Shown piece by piece: positions 8,503 through 19,567 of a stretch of DNA of 64,000 nt. The translations under genes were made by a program, and so were the position numbers. Location of the stretch: the NCBI GenBank assembly GCA_964386385.1, contig CAYLRN010000012.1:33858-97857 (forward strand), read 5' to 3'. How positions within the stretch are numbered: position 1 is the stretch's first letter; each line of letters starts with the position of its first letter. The notes under the pieces are model-generated. The model was not told the origin of the DNA. It made no database searches and saw only the letters and a list, made by a program, of their open reading frames with translations. The DNA comes from RUG572 sp964386385 (GTDB taxonomy: Bacteria > Verrucomicrobiota > Kiritimatiellia > RFP12 > UBA1067).

Positions 8503-9936
8503 ATGCACGACCTCTCCCGCCGCTCGTTCGTCTCGTCCCTCGGCGTCTTCGCCGCGGCGGGCGCGATGAGCCGTCCGTTCCGCGCCCTCGCCGCGATGGC
8601 CGACGACGCGGCCGCGCCGCTGGGCGACTATTGGAACGCGCATCTGGACGAGGTGGCGCGGAAGGTGGACGCGCTTTCGGCCACGACCGCCGACGCCTTC
8701 TGGTTCATCACGGACCTCCACGTCTCCGCAAACAAGATGCAGAGCGGGAAGGCGATTGCCGAGCTGACTAGGCGGACGAAGGTCGCGAAGACGCTCTGCG
8801 GCGGCGACATGCCGGAGGCGTTCGCCTCGCAGTTCAAGTCCGACAAGGCAGGCGTCGACTTCGCGGTGGACGCCTACCGCCTCTTCTGGGTCGACCCCAT
8901 CGAACGCGCCGGCGGCAAGGTCTACACCGCGAAGGGCAACCACGACTTCACCATCCGCCACGATCCGACCAGCCCGCATGGCCACACCTACTCCGGCGTC
9001 GAGGCGCGCAAGGCCGTCATGGGCTCGCAGGCGTCCCGAACGGTCGTCGCCAATCCCGACGACCCGGAGGCCTGCTACTACTACTTCGACAACCCGAACG
9101 CGAAGATCCGCTACGTCGTGGCGGACACGACCGATACCATCGACCCGCGCCGCAGGTTCTGGGCGGTCGTCTACGGAATGCACGAGAGGCAGCTTCTCTG
9201 GCTGGCCGAAAAGGCGTTCTCCACGATTCCCGCCGGCTGGTCCGCCGTCGTCATGCACCACATCCCCCTCACGGGATGTGTCGGCTACGAGAACGAGACC
9301 GCGCTCTTCGCGCCGTTCCGCGAACTGATGGAGGCCTACCAGAACCGCGGCCGGACGACGCTGTGCGGACACGTCTTCGACTTCGCGGACGCGAAGGGGC
9401 GGATTCTTCTCGACGTCACCGGACACTACCACGCCGAGCGCCAGACCTTCCAGAAGGGCATCCTCCACGTCACCGAGCCGTGCGACGCCGCCTACGGCGA
9501 CTACATAAACGGTTCTCCGCTGTGCGGGGCGCTGCCGCAGAAGAGGGCCGGCACTGTCCATGAGCAGACGTTCGACGCCGTCCATCTCGACCCCGCGCGC
9601 GACATGGTCCACTTCACCCGCGTGGGCGGCGGACAGGACCGCGCGATCCACCTGAAGCCCATTGCGGTGAAGGCGGATTCAACGTTCGCGTTTTCGCCCT
9701 CCATGCTGTCCGGCTCCGCGCTGTCGGGTCCCGTCAAGTGGGGCTGCTACGACGCCGACCGCATTGTGAAGACTCCGAATCCGAGGAACAGGTACAGCCC
9801 GTTCATCGGCTACGCGAACGACTTGGCGACGATTTCCCCGGAGGGCGTCCTGACGGCGCGCAGGCCGGGCGAGATCATGGTCGTCGCGTTGGACGCGAAG
9901 CTGAACAAGGAGATTTTCCCGGTCACCATCGCGTGA
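8503..9936 (+). CDS. TAT-exported metallophosphoesterase with C-terminal Ig-like tail
   Basis: The 477-residue protein begins with a twin-arginine signal (SRRSFVSSLGVFAAAGA). All five calcineurin-like blocks are visible: FITDLHVS (DxH), CGGDMP, KGNHDF (GNHD), VMHHIP and VTGHYHAE (GHxH). It should be a dinuclear-metal phosphomonoesterase or phosphodiesterase acting outside the cytoplasm. The last 40 residues (TISPEGVLTARRPGE and following) resemble a bacterial Ig-like (Big_2) repeat, suggesting a surface or substrate-attachment function. A Shine-Dalgarno GAAAGGA precedes the ATG. The next gene encodes a second, related phosphoesterase, so the two may act on the same exported substrate. Confidence 0.85.
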   Translation: MHDLSRRSFVSSLGVFAAAGAMSRPFRALAAMADDAAAPLGDYWNAHLDEVARKVDALSATTADAFWFITDLHVSANKMQSGKAIAELTRRTKVAKTLCGGDMPEAFASQFKSDKAGVDFAVDAYRLFWVDPIERAGGKVYTAKGNHDFTIRHDPTSPHGHTYSGVEARKAVMGSQASRTVVANPDDPEACYYYFDNPNAKIRYVVADTTDTIDPRRRFWAVVYGMHERQLLWLAEKAFSTIPAGWSAVVMHHIPLTGCVGYENETALFAPFRELMEAYQNRGRTTLCGHVFDFADAKGRILLDVTGHYHAERQTFQKGILHVTEPCDAAYGDYINGSPLCGALPQKRAGTVHEQTFDAVHLDPARDMVHFTRVGGGQDRAIHLKPIAVKADSTFAFSPSMLSGSALSGPVKWGCYDADRIVKTPNPRNRYSPFIGYANDLATISPEGVLTARRPGEIMVVALDAKLNKEIFPVTIA

Positions 9937-10006
9937 CCCGACGGCCGGCCGCCGCCGCGCGGACGGCACGGAAGACGAACGCAGACAAAGAGGAAGGAAC
10001 AGGACG

Positions 10007-11527
10007 ATGGACGTTTCACGTAGGTTCTTCATCGCCGGCGCGACGGCATTCGGCGCGTTCGGCGGCAACCGCTTTTTCACCGCCTCGGCGGCCTCCGTCC
10101 CGACCGGGAAGCCGCGCCTGGCTTTCGGCGTCGTGAGCGACATACACATCACGAAGGCCGGCTCCGGCGAGAAGCCCGAGGCGTGGGGCAACAACCTCAC
10201 GTTCAAGAAGACGCTGAAGTGGTTTCGCTCGCAGGGCGTCGACGCCGTCATGGTCGTCGGCGACATGGCCGACAACGGCATGGTCGAGCAGATGCAGGCC
10301 GTAGCACAGGCGTGGTATTCCGTCTTCCCGAACGACAGGACTCCTTCTGGCCGCCCCGTCGAAAAGCTCTTCGTCATGGGCAACCACGACTACCACGGCT
10401 ACCTCTACGGCGACCACGCCGCGAAGCTCTATCCGGACGAAAACGAGCGCAGAAAACACATACTCCGCGCCGACATGGCAGGCTGGTGGCGCAAGATCTT
10501 CAACGAGGACTATTCCCGCTTCTACCGCAAGGTCGTCAATGGCTACACCTTCCTCGGCGCCCACTGGGACGACGGCCGGGGGCCGGAGACGAAGTACGGG
10601 CGCGAGACGTTCGGCGTCGAACTGGGCGAGTTCCTTTCGAAGAACGGACGCGCCCTCAATTCCACCATGCCGTTCTTTTACTTCCAGCATCCGCATCCGA
10701 AGGACACCGTCTACGGCCCGTGGGCGTGGGGGCACGACCGCGGCCTTAGCACGAAGGAGCTCTCGAAGTTCCAGAACGCGATTGCTTTCTCCGGGCACTC
10801 CCACTACACGCTCACCGACGAGCGTTCCATCTGGCAGGGAGCCTTCACGTCCGTAGGCACCAGCTCCCTACGCTACACCGGAATGCCCTACAATTCCCGC
10901 CATCCGTTCGGGTACGAGAACACCACCACGGAGCAGGGGACGAAGGCGCAGACGCCGGCGGACATCGACGCGATGAAGACGATGGCGCGCTATTCCGCCG
11001 GCGACTGCAGGCAGGGAATGCTCTGGAAGGTCTACGACGACTGCATCGTCGTCCAGCGCCGCGAATTCCTGAGCGACATGGCCGTCGGCCCTGACTGGGT
11101 GATGCCGCTTCCCGCCGCCGAATCGAAGCCGTTCGCATTCGCCGAACACGCGAAGAAGACCGTCGCCCCCGAATTCCCGAAGGGCGCGAAGGTCGTCCTC
11201 GCAAAGGTCAAGGCGAAGACGCGCGCGACGAACGGGCATCCGTCCGTCGAGAAGGAGGCGTACAGGCTGACGTTCCCGGCCGCCCTCGCCGCGCCGGATG
11301 CCCGGCCGTTCGAGTACGAGATCGTGGCGATCGGCAAGGACGGGAAGACGGCCGCGTTTCACGTTGTCGCGGAAGGGTTCAACCACGCGCTCGGGCACAA
11401 GAGGGCGAAAGCCGATTCGTCGTGCGTAGTGTCCGTAGACCGGCTGCCGAAGGACATGGTCAAGTTCGAGGTGCGTCCGCTCGACTGCTTCTGGCGCAAG
11501 GGCGCCGCCCTTGTCGTCTCGGTCTGA
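10007..11527 (+). CDS. TAT-exported calcineurin-like metallophosphoesterase
   Basis: The 506-residue protein has a twin-arginine signal (SRRFFIAGATAFGAFG) and the metallophosphoesterase blocks VVSDIHI, VVGDMADN, VMGNHDYHG, YFQHPHPKD and FSGHSHYT. The C-terminal 150 residues form an unassigned beta-rich region. The start is supported by AGGAAGGAACAGG just upstream. It is the third TAT substrate in this 9-kb stretch and paralogous in fold, though not closely in sequence, to the preceding gene. The stop lies 7 bases before the ABC ATPase start, suggesting one transcript. Confidence 0.85.
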   Translation: MDVSRRFFIAGATAFGAFGGNRFFTASAASVPTGKPRLAFGVVSDIHITKAGSGEKPEAWGNNLTFKKTLKWFRSQGVDAVMVVGDMADNGMVEQMQAVAQAWYSVFPNDRTPSGRPVEKLFVMGNHDYHGYLYGDHAAKLYPDENERRKHILRADMAGWWRKIFNEDYSRFYRKVVNGYTFLGAHWDDGRGPETKYGRETFGVELGEFLSKNGRALNSTMPFFYFQHPHPKDTVYGPWAWGHDRGLSTKELSKFQNAIAFSGHSHYTLTDERSIWQGAFTSVGTSSLRYTGMPYNSRHPFGYENTTTEQGTKAQTPADIDAMKTMARYSAGDCRQGMLWKVYDDCIVVQRREFLSDMAVGPDWVMPLPAAESKPFAFAEHAKKTVAPEFPKGAKVVLAKVKAKTRATNGHPSVEKEAYRLTFPAALAAPDARPFEYEIVAIGKDGKTAAFHVVAEGFNHALGHKRAKADSSCVVSVDRLPKDMVKFEVRPLDCFWRKGAALVVSV

Positions 11528-11534
11528 CGGAACT

Positions 11535-12555
<1,021 letters not shown>

Positions 12556-12563
<8 letters not shown>

Positions 12564-13122
12564 GCGTCTGGGCATATTCGGCGGGTCGTTCAACCCGATC
12601 CATCTCGGACACGTCGGCGTGGCCGAACGCGCCGCCGCCGAATGCGGCCTTTTGCGAGTGCTCGTCGTCCCGGCGAAGGTGAGCCCGTTCAAGACCGGCG
12701 AACCGCCGCCGCTGCCCGACGCCCTGCGCTGGCGTCTTGTGGAGGCGGCCTGCGCGGGGCATCCGCTTCTCGTCCCATGCGACGTCGAACTCCGGCGCGG
12801 CGGCGTGTCGTACGCCGTGGACACCGTCCGCGCGATTCGGGCGGACAACCCGGGCGCGGAGCTTTATTTCATCGTCGGCGAGGATTCCGTCGCCGGACTC
12901 CCCCGCTGGCGCGAATGGGAAACGCTTCGGACGCTCTGCCGATTCGTCTCCTTTCCACGGACACGCGAGTCGTCCACGGAAATACGCCGTCGCATGAAGG
13001 CGGGCGATTCGTACGGCGACCTCGTCCCTCCCGCCGTCGCGAAGATCCTCCGGGAGTTCGCCGCGGCCGGGCAGTCCGATGCTAGCGGATTTACAGATGG
13101 ACAAACAGCAAAGGCGGTGTGA
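12556..13122 (+). CDS. nadD: Nicotinate-nucleotide adenylyltransferase
   Basis: The 188-residue protein joins nicotinate mononucleotide and ATP to give deamido-NAD. It has the nucleotidyltransferase motif GGSFNPIHLGH (residues 8-18), VPAKVSPFK, the RGGVSYAVDT loop and the late SSTEIRRRM motif (the ISSTxIR of the family). Its length is at the short end for NadD. The ATG lies inside the end of the ABC ATPase gene (ATGACTGA), which implies translational coupling; the functional link between the two is not obvious. Confidence 0.9.
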
Positions 13123-13123
13123 C

Positions 13124-15511
13124 ATGAAAAAAGGCGCTCTGATGGCATTGGCGCTGGCGGCTGCGGTCTGCGGCTTAGCCCAGTCGTCCGAAATCGCGAA
13201 GTTCGACCCGCGCATGGCGGTCGAGAAGGCCGTCGTCACGAACGGCGTCAAGTGGATCGACGGACGCTATCTGCCAATCGAGGGGCGGATGTTCGACGAC
13301 GTGGACGCATACTACGACCGGCTGCCGTCCGGCGTGACGACGAACGTCAACGGCGGCGTCCGCTCCATGAAGCATCACACTGCCGGCCTCCAGTTCCGCT
13401 TCAGGACCGACTCGCGCAAGCTCGTCTTCAAGTGGATCCCGTGGAGCGCCGGCCTGGCGATGGACCACATGCCGGCGTCGGGCGTGAGCGGCATCGACGT
13501 CTACCGCCGCAATGCGTCCGGCAAATGGGAGTACGTGAAGACGGGCCGCATCCACGACGGCGTGAAGGGCGGAACGCTCACCCTCGACTGGTGGCCGGAC
13601 TCGGACTGCCTTGTGAACCTTCCGCTCTACAACGGCGTGAAGTCGTTCACCCTCGGCATCGACGAGAAGGCGACTGTATCCGCGCCGACGCCCCGCGCAA
13701 GCGGCGTCGCCAAGCCGGTCGTCTTCTACGGCACCTCCATCACCCATGGCGGATGCGCCTCGCGCCCCGGCCTCGCGTTCGTCAACGTTGTCGGACGCAG
13801 GCTCGACGTCCCCGTCGTGAACCTGGGCTTCTCCGGCTCCGGCAAGATGGAACTTGAAATGAGCGAACACCTCGCCCGCATCGACGCCTCGTGCTACGTG
13901 CTGGACTGCCTCTGGAACATGAACGACAGCCTCGTCAGTGAACGCTACGAGCCGTTCATCCGCAACCTCCGCGCGAAACGCCCCGACGTTCCGATCGTCA
14001 TGGCCGAGCAGTGCGACGTCTACTGCGGCGTGGCGAATGGAAAGGACAGGTTCATCCGCAGCCTCCACGACGCGCTCGTCGCCGAAGGGTGGAAGAATCT
14101 CGTCTATTTGCCGAAGGACAAGATGTACGCCGGCGACCGCGAGGGGACTGTCGACGGCTGCCACCCGAACGACTGGGGCATGATGTCGATGGCGGACTCC
14201 TTCTCCGCCGCCGTCGGCAAGGCCCTGAAGCTGCCGGGCGCCGGCGTGAACCCGAACCGCGTCCGCACACTCGCAAACGACTTCGTGGAAATCTGCCACT
14301 CCCCCGATCCGAAGAACGTCTACTGCTACACTCCTGGAATCTGCCGCCTCGATTCCGGCCGCCTCGTCGTGACATGCGACTTCGGCGGACCGGGCATGAA
14401 GGGCAAGACGGCCGGGCGGATATTCGTCTCCGACGACGGCGGAAAGTCCTGGCGCAAGACGGGCGAGTTCCCGATGTGCCATGCGCGTCCCTTCGTTGCG
14501 GGAGGTAGGCTCTACGTCCTCGGGCACAACGGCAACCTCGGCGTCCTCCGCTCCGACGACGGCGGCGAGACGTGGAGCGCGACGTCGTGGCTGACGCAGA
14601 AGCAGAGCTGGCACCAGTCCGCCTGCAACGTCTGGTACACGCGCGGCAACGTCTATCTCGTGATGGAGCGGACGATTCCCTCGCCCGACGGCCGCAACTT
14701 CGGCTGGGCCGTGAACCGCCTTGCGCCAACCCTCATGCGCGCGAAGGAGACGGACGACCTCACGAAGCGCGAAAGCTGGACGTTCGCGGAGTCGTTCTGC
14801 TTCGACGCCATCTTCGACGGAAAGCCGAACCCGGAGCTCGACCACTTCGGCATTCCCTGGTACGTCCCGTTCACGGAGTGGACGAAGGAGAACCCTCGTC
14901 CGCCCACCCAGCCCCGCTGGGCGCAGCCAATCGGCTGGCTTGAGACGAACGTCGTCCAGTTCAAGGACCCGAACCATGTCTGGTACGACCCGACGGGCCG
15001 CACGTTCCACCTCTTCATGCGCACGAACACGGCCGGCTCCGGCTACGGCGCGATGGCCAAGGTCGTCGAGCGGGACGACGGGACGATGAAGCTGGAACTG
15101 GAGACGGCGCCGTCCGGCCGCAAGATGCTCTTCATCCCGTTCCCCGGCGGGCAGATGCGCTTCCACGTCCTCTGGGACGAGAAGACGCAGCTCTACTGGC
15201 TTCTCTCCACGCAGGCGACCGACACGATGTGCCGCTTCGACCGCCTGCCGAGGGGCCGCTACAATCTGCCATACGACGAACGCCAGCGGATGCAGCTCTC
15301 GTTCTCCCGCAACATGATGGACTGGTGCTTCGCGGGACTCGTTGCCACCGGGCCGTCCCCCCGCGCGGCGCGCCACTACGCCTCGATGGCGTTCGACGGC
15401 GACGACCTCGTGATCGTCTCCCGGTCGGGTGACAAGGACGCGAAGTCCGCGCATGATGGGAACATGATAACCTTCCACCGCGTGTCGGACTTCCGCTCGC
15501 TGGTCTACTGA
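13124..15511 (+). CDS. Exported SGNH hydrolase - sialidase-fold fusion
   Basis: The 795-residue protein has a signal peptide (MKKGALMALALAAAVCGLAQS), an N-terminal beta-domain, then an SGNH esterase with block I GTSITHGG (S205), block II GFSGSG, and DGCHPND carrying the catalytic D344 and H347. The second half is a beta-propeller with Asp boxes SDDGGKSW and SDDGGETW, as in exo-alpha-sialidases (BNR repeats). The sensible reading is a de-O-acetylating esterase joined to a sialidase acting on acetylated sialoglycans; the sialidase arginine triad was not verified. The start follows AAGGCGGTG; an upstream in-frame start would overlap nadD and lack a signal peptide. Confidence 0.8.
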   Translation: MKKGALMALALAAAVCGLAQSSEIAKFDPRMAVEKAVVTNGVKWIDGRYLPIEGRMFDDVDAYYDRLPSGVTTNVNGGVRSMKHHTAGLQFRFRTDSRKLVFKWIPWSAGLAMDHMPASGVSGIDVYRRNASGKWEYVKTGRIHDGVKGGTLTLDWWPDSDCLVNLPLYNGVKSFTLGIDEKATVSAPTPRASGVAKPVVFYGTSITHGGCASRPGLAFVNVVGRRLDVPVVNLGFSGSGKMELEMSEHLARIDASCYVLDCLWNMNDSLVSERYEPFIRNLRAKRPDVPIVMAEQCDVYCGVANGKDRFIRSLHDALVAEGWKNLVYLPKDKMYAGDREGTVDGCHPNDWGMMSMADSFSAAVGKALKLPGAGVNPNRVRTLANDFVEICHSPDPKNVYCYTPGICRLDSGRLVVTCDFGGPGMKGKTAGRIFVSDDGGKSWRKTGEFPMCHARPFVAGGRLYVLGHNGNLGVLRSDDGGETWSATSWLTQKQSWHQSACNVWYTRGNVYLVMERTIPSPDGRNFGWAVNRLAPTLMRAKETDDLTKRESWTFAESFCFDAIFDGKPNPELDHFGIPWYVPFTEWTKENPRPPTQPRWAQPIGWLETNVVQFKDPNHVWYDPTGRTFHLFMRTNTAGSGYGAMAKVVERDDGTMKLELETAPSGRKMLFIPFPGGQMRFHVLWDEKTQLYWLLSTQATDTMCRFDRLPRGRYNLPYDERQRMQLSFSRNMMDWCFAGLVATGPSPRAARHYASMAFDGDDLVIVSRSGDKDAKSAHDGNMITFHRVSDFRSLVY

Positions 15512-15527
15512 CGAGGAGGACGACGAC

Positions 15528-18500
15528 GTGAACGCTCGAATCTCAATCCTTGTCGCCCTTGCGGCCGCCATCTCAATTACGTTTGCGTCCCCGCGCGACG
15601 TGTACGAAGTGTGGGACGTGCCGCAGTCGGGGCTTCTGCGCCTCGCCGTGCCGGCGGACCTGCCGGGCTCCGGCGCGGGGCTTTCCGTCTCGCTTGACGG
15701 TACGCGCGTCGTCGCGCAGGAAATCGCGGACGCGGACGAATGCGTCGTGCGCGTCCCCGCGCCGCTCGTCGAAAAGGCGAAGACTGCGTCCCTGCGCGTC
15801 TCGATGGAGCGCACCGGCGGCGTCGCCCCGCGGCCGGTCTCCGTCTCCCGCCTCGTCGTCTCCAACGCGGCGTTCTCCGTCGCGTTCGACGAGACGGTCG
15901 GCGGCGGCTGGCCGAGCCGCCTTGTCTGGGCTTCGGGCAAGACGTGCGAGCGCATGACGTGGTTCGACCGCATCTACACGTCCGACAACAGCCAGGGCAT
16001 GGGCGGGCAGTGGGGGCTGCGGACCGCCCGGAAGGGGAGCGTCCTCGACTTCGGCCGCGGGTCGATATTCCGCCAGGTCAGGACCGTCGCCGAGTTCGCC
16101 GGCGCGGACGGCCGCGTCTGCCCCGCCCATCCCCGCGCCATCTACGACTGGATCTTCTTCGAAGGCTCTGACGAATGGACGCTCGTTCGCATGGCGTTCG
16201 CGGAGGAAAGCCCCGCCACGTGGGAGCAGCTTCAGGCGGGTATTCCCGAATTCCCGTTCGGCATGTTCTCCGCCTACGCCGCGGACGGCGGCCGGACTCC
16301 GCTCGTTGGCGGCTTCCCCGCCGCCGGCGCCGCATCGTTGCGCCGCGTAGGAAGGGCGTGGAGCGCGTTCCACGACGGCCGTAGTTTCGCGGCGGTCTAC
16401 TCCTCCGACAACTGCTGCTTCATGGACGTCAACCGGCGGATCGGCTACCTCCACGCCTCCAACCGCATTTCATACAACGCTCCGTGGTCCGGAGCGCCTG
16501 TCGCGCGCACCGCGTTCTTCCGCTTCGGCGAGGCGGACGTCCCCGAACGCGCGCTGGCCGTGGAACCGCCCGTGCGGAGCGCGGGAGGGATGCGCCGGCT
16601 CGACGTGCTGGCGGACGTGGACGCCGTGCGGCCGGGCGAGACGACGACGGAATGGACTGTCGGCGGAATCGACGTGCGCGTCGGCGTCCGCGAAGGCCGC
16701 CGCGCCGAAATCCGCTCCGTCCGCGCCGCAGGCGAACTCGTGGCCGTCGGCCCGCAGCCGCTTTTTGAAGCGGTCGTGGAGGAGGTGAAGACGGGGAGGC
16801 GGACGGAGCTCTCGTCCTCCGACGAGTGGGCGTCCGTCGCGGTGTCGTCCGACGCGGCGAACGGCGCGGAGATGGCGTGGACGTTCACTGCGCCGGCGAA
16901 GAACGCCGCGTGGACGAACCTGTCGGTCGTCGTCACGGCGCGCCCGGGCGCGGACGGCGCGGGGCTCGACTGGTCGTTCGCCGGCGCCACCGGCTCGGAC
17001 GGCTTCGCCCTCTGCGAGGCGACTGTCGGCGCGCTTGAATTCCTCTCGACCGGAGCCGCGATGCGCGCGCTCTATCCCGGCAGCATGGGCAACGTCGTCG
17101 CGAACCCGTGCGCGGACGCCTGCTCGTTCCGCGGGAACTACTCCTCCATGCACTGCGTCATGCCGTGGGAGGCGGTCTGGAACGAGGCGAGCGGGAAGGG
17201 CTTCTACGTCGGCGCGCACGACCCGAAGGGCGGCGCGAAGGTCGTCGCGCTGACGGGCAGTTCCGCCCGGGCCGCGGTTCGCCTTGCCGTCACGCACCGC
17301 CTTTCGTGGGACGGCGCGCGGCCGGGCGCGAAGGGCGCGATGTCAGGGACGATCCACTGGCGTCCGCTGCGCGGCGACTGGTACGAGGCCGCTTGCGTCT
17401 ATCGCGACTTCGTCCGCGAACGCGCCGCCTGGTATCCGAAGATGGGGCCGGAGGGCCGCGTCTCAACGCCGGCGTGGTTCAAGCGCCTCGGCTACGTCGT
17501 GCGCACGTACGGCCTTGCCGGGCAGGCGGAGCGCGATGTGAAGACGTGCATGGACTATCTCGGCGTTCCAGTGATGGCGCATTGGTACCACTGGCACCAG
17601 ATCCCCTTCGACAACGACTATCCGCACTACTTCCCCGCTAAGCCCGGCTTCGAGGAGGGCGTGAAGCGCATCCAGTCGATGGGCGCCTACGCCGTGCCGT
17701 ACACGAACGGACACATCTGGGACATGCACGACCGGGGCGCGGAGGACTGGCAGTTCTCGTCGGTCGGCGCGAAGGGCGCCTGCATGAAGCGCGACGGCAC
17801 GTTCTACGAGGAGCGATACAGTACCGTCGAGACGAACGGCGAGCGGGTCGTCTTCGCGCCGATGTGCCCCGCCTCGCAGGTCTGGCGCGACAAGGTCGTG
17901 GAGAACTGCGACAAGGTCGTCAACGGCGCCGGGCTCAACGGCTACTACATGGACCAGGTCGGCGCGTTCGCGACAATCGACTGCCGCAACCCGGCGCATG
18001 GTCATCCCTTCGGCGGCGGAAGCTGGTGGCAGGAGGGCTATCGCCGCCTTCTCGCCGACGCGCGGGCGAAGTGCGGCGGGAAGGACGTCTTCTTCGCGAC
18101 GGAGGGGAACGGCGAGCACACGTTCGACCAGATCGACGCATTCGTCTGCTGGCAGATCGAGGGCGGCGTTGACGTCGTGCCGGCGTTCGAGGTCTGCTAC
18201 TCCGGCGCGGTGAACGTCTACTGCCGCTCCTACGTCGCCGCGAAGGGAAGCGGATGGCGGCAGATGCGCATGAAGTTCGCGAACGTCGTCGCGGACGGAC
18301 ATCTCATGGGCTGGATGCCGGCGGACTTCTGTCGCGAACCGAAGCTCAACGCCTATCTGCGCGAATGCGTCCGCTTCCGCCACCACAACGCGGAGTGGTT
18401 CTACAAGGGAGAGATGAGGCGTCCGCCGAAGCTGCTGGACGCCGTGCCGGAATGGGACGAGACGTGGGACATTTTCGGGCGGCAGCGTCCGACGCGGATG

Positions 18501-18845
18501 CCGATCGTCCAGACCGCCGCGCGCGCTCTTCTGGACTACGACTACGCGCCCGACGGGCGGCGGCTCTGGAAGACGGGGCGCGTCCGGAAGGCGGTCGTCT
18601 ACTTCACGAACTTCTCGGACTGCGAGACGGCGACGGCTCGCGTGGCGATCGACTGGAACGATCTCGGCGTCGATCCGCGCCACGCGGTCTTTGCGAAGGT
18701 GGACGCGGAAGGGCGGCGGACGCCATTCTCGTTCGCGGAGCTGTCCGCGCCGATCGCGTTCGCGCCGGGAAGCTGCCTTGGAATCGAGATCGTGCCGTCG
18801 CCGGCGGCGGAAGAAAAAGTCAATCCGGGAGTTGAAGGGAAATGA
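15528..18845 (+). CDS. Large exported putative glycoside hydrolase (DUF6259-like TIM barrel)
   Basis: The 1105-residue protein starts with GTG, eight bases after AGGAGG, and has a signal peptide ending near ITFASP. The N-terminal 550 residues are beta-sandwich-like; a TIM-barrel-like part follows (MAHWYHWHQIPFDNDYPHY, YTNGHIWDMHD, NGYYMDQVGAF, FFATEGNGE). The acidic residues in YYMDQ and ATEGNGE are the best candidates for catalytic groups. The layout resembles DUF6259 proteins, thought to be glycosidases related to GH36/GH101-like barrels; the substrate is unknown. It sits between the sialidase fusion and other exported enzymes, which supports a role in glycan breakdown. Confidence 0.7.
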   Translation: MNARISILVALAAAISITFASPRDVYEVWDVPQSGLLRLAVPADLPGSGAGLSVSLDGTRVVAQEIADADECVVRVPAPLVEKAKTASLRVSMERTGGVAPRPVSVSRLVVSNAAFSVAFDETVGGGWPSRLVWASGKTCERMTWFDRIYTSDNSQGMGGQWGLRTARKGSVLDFGRGSIFRQVRTVAEFAGADGRVCPAHPRAIYDWIFFEGSDEWTLVRMAFAEESPATWEQLQAGIPEFPFGMFSAYAADGGRTPLVGGFPAAGAASLRRVGRAWSAFHDGRSFAAVYSSDNCCFMDVNRRIGYLHASNRISYNAPWSGAPVARTAFFRFGEADVPERALAVEPPVRSAGGMRRLDVLADVDAVRPGETTTEWTVGGIDVRVGVREGRRAEIRSVRAAGELVAVGPQPLFEAVVEEVKTGRRTELSSSDEWASVAVSSDAANGAEMAWTFTAPAKNAAWTNLSVVVTARPGADGAGLDWSFAGATGSDGFALCEATVGALEFLSTGAAMRALYPGSMGNVVANPCADACSFRGNYSSMHCVMPWEAVWNEASGKGFYVGAHDPKGGAKVVALTGSSARAAVRLAVTHRLSWDGARPGAKGAMSGTIHWRPLRGDWYEAACVYRDFVRERAAWYPKMGPEGRVSTPAWFKRLGYVVRTYGLAGQAERDVKTCMDYLGVPVMAHWYHWHQIPFDNDYPHYFPAKPGFEEGVKRIQSMGAYAVPYTNGHIWDMHDRGAEDWQFSSVGAKGACMKRDGTFYEERYSTVETNGERVVFAPMCPASQVWRDKVVENCDKVVNGAGLNGYYMDQVGAFATIDCRNPAHGHPFGGGSWWQEGYRRLLADARAKCGGKDVFFATEGNGEHTFDQIDAFVCWQIEGGVDVVPAFEVCYSGAVNVYCRSYVAAKGSGWRQMRMKFANVVADGHLMGWMPADFCREPKLNAYLRECVRFRHHNAEWFYKGEMRRPPKLLDAVPEWDETWDIFGRQRPTRMPIVQTAARALLDYDYAPDGRRLWKTGRVRKAVVYFTNFSDCETATARVAIDWNDLGVDPRHAVFAKVDAEGRRTPFSFAELSAPIAFAPGSCLGIEIVPSPAAEEKVNPGVEGK

Positions 18846-19567
18846 ACGGGAAGAGCGCATTATGGCTGGCCGTGACGGGAGTAGCCCTTGTCGCGGCCCT
18901 GGTCGTCTGTCTGTCGTGGAACGCGGCCTCGGACGCCGCCGGGACAGCTGAAACGCCGGCCGGCGAATCCGCCGGCGCGACGGTGGAGGCGGCGAGGAAA
19001 TCCGCGAAGAGGAAGACCAAGGCGACCGCGCCGGCGGCGAAGGGCGCGATGTCGCCAAAGGTCGTCTTCGAGGACGAGGCGGACGACGCGCCCGCGCCCA
19101 CGGCGGAGGAGATTTCCGAGGCCGAGGAGGAGAGGCTGGTGGACGCTTTCGACGCCCTCACCGACAAGTGGATGGAGCCGTCCTCGAACGGCGTGTCGAT
19201 GGCGGACGTGAAGCGCTTCAGCGACCAGTTCCGGAAAGTGCCCATGTCGCGCAGGGACGAATGCCTCCACCGCGCATTGAACCTGGTGCCTGACGAGAAC
19301 GTGATGCTGCTTGCCGGCATTCTGATGGACAAGTCGTACGGCGCGGAGATCCTTGACATCGTCTACGGCGACGTCCTCAACCGCTCCGAGGAGGTCAAGA
19401 AGCCGATTCTCCAGCAGATCTTCAAGGACAAGACGCATCCCTGCTGGGCGGACACCGCGTGGATCCTCGACGTCACGGACGAACTTCCGAAGCGCGGAAA
19501 CGCCGCTTCGGCCACTGCGAAAGAAGGAGGAGAAGACAATGGCGGCGAAAACGAAACGGCTGATTGA
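18842..19567 (+). CDS. Membrane-anchored helical protein of unknown function
   Basis: The 241-residue protein has one N-terminal membrane segment (ALWLAVTGVALVAALVVCLSW), a 50-residue Ala/Lys-rich linker, an acidic stretch (FEDEADDAPAP) and a helical domain (about residues 75-215) that looks like a HEAT- or TPR-like repeat. The tail is Gly/Glu-rich and disordered. Its ATGA overlaps the stop of the preceding glycosidase gene, so they are translationally coupled. It may anchor or assist the exported enzymes. I do not recognise the family. Confidence 0.65.
   Translation: MNGKSALWLAVTGVALVAALVVCLSWNAASDAAGTAETPAGESAGATVEAARKSAKRKTKATAPAAKGAMSPKVVFEDEADDAPAPTAEEISEAEEERLVDAFDALTDKWMEPSSNGVSMADVKRFSDQFRKVPMSRRDECLHRALNLVPDENVMLLAGILMDKSYGAEILDIVYGDVLNRSEEVKKPILQQIFKDKTHPCWADTAWILDVTDELPKRGNAASATAKEGGEDNGGENETAD

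Noticed and set aside
13175..15973. A 932-codon open frame antisense to the SGNH-sialidase gene
   Set aside because: No ribosome-binding site, no domain; shadow frame in GC-rich coding sequence.
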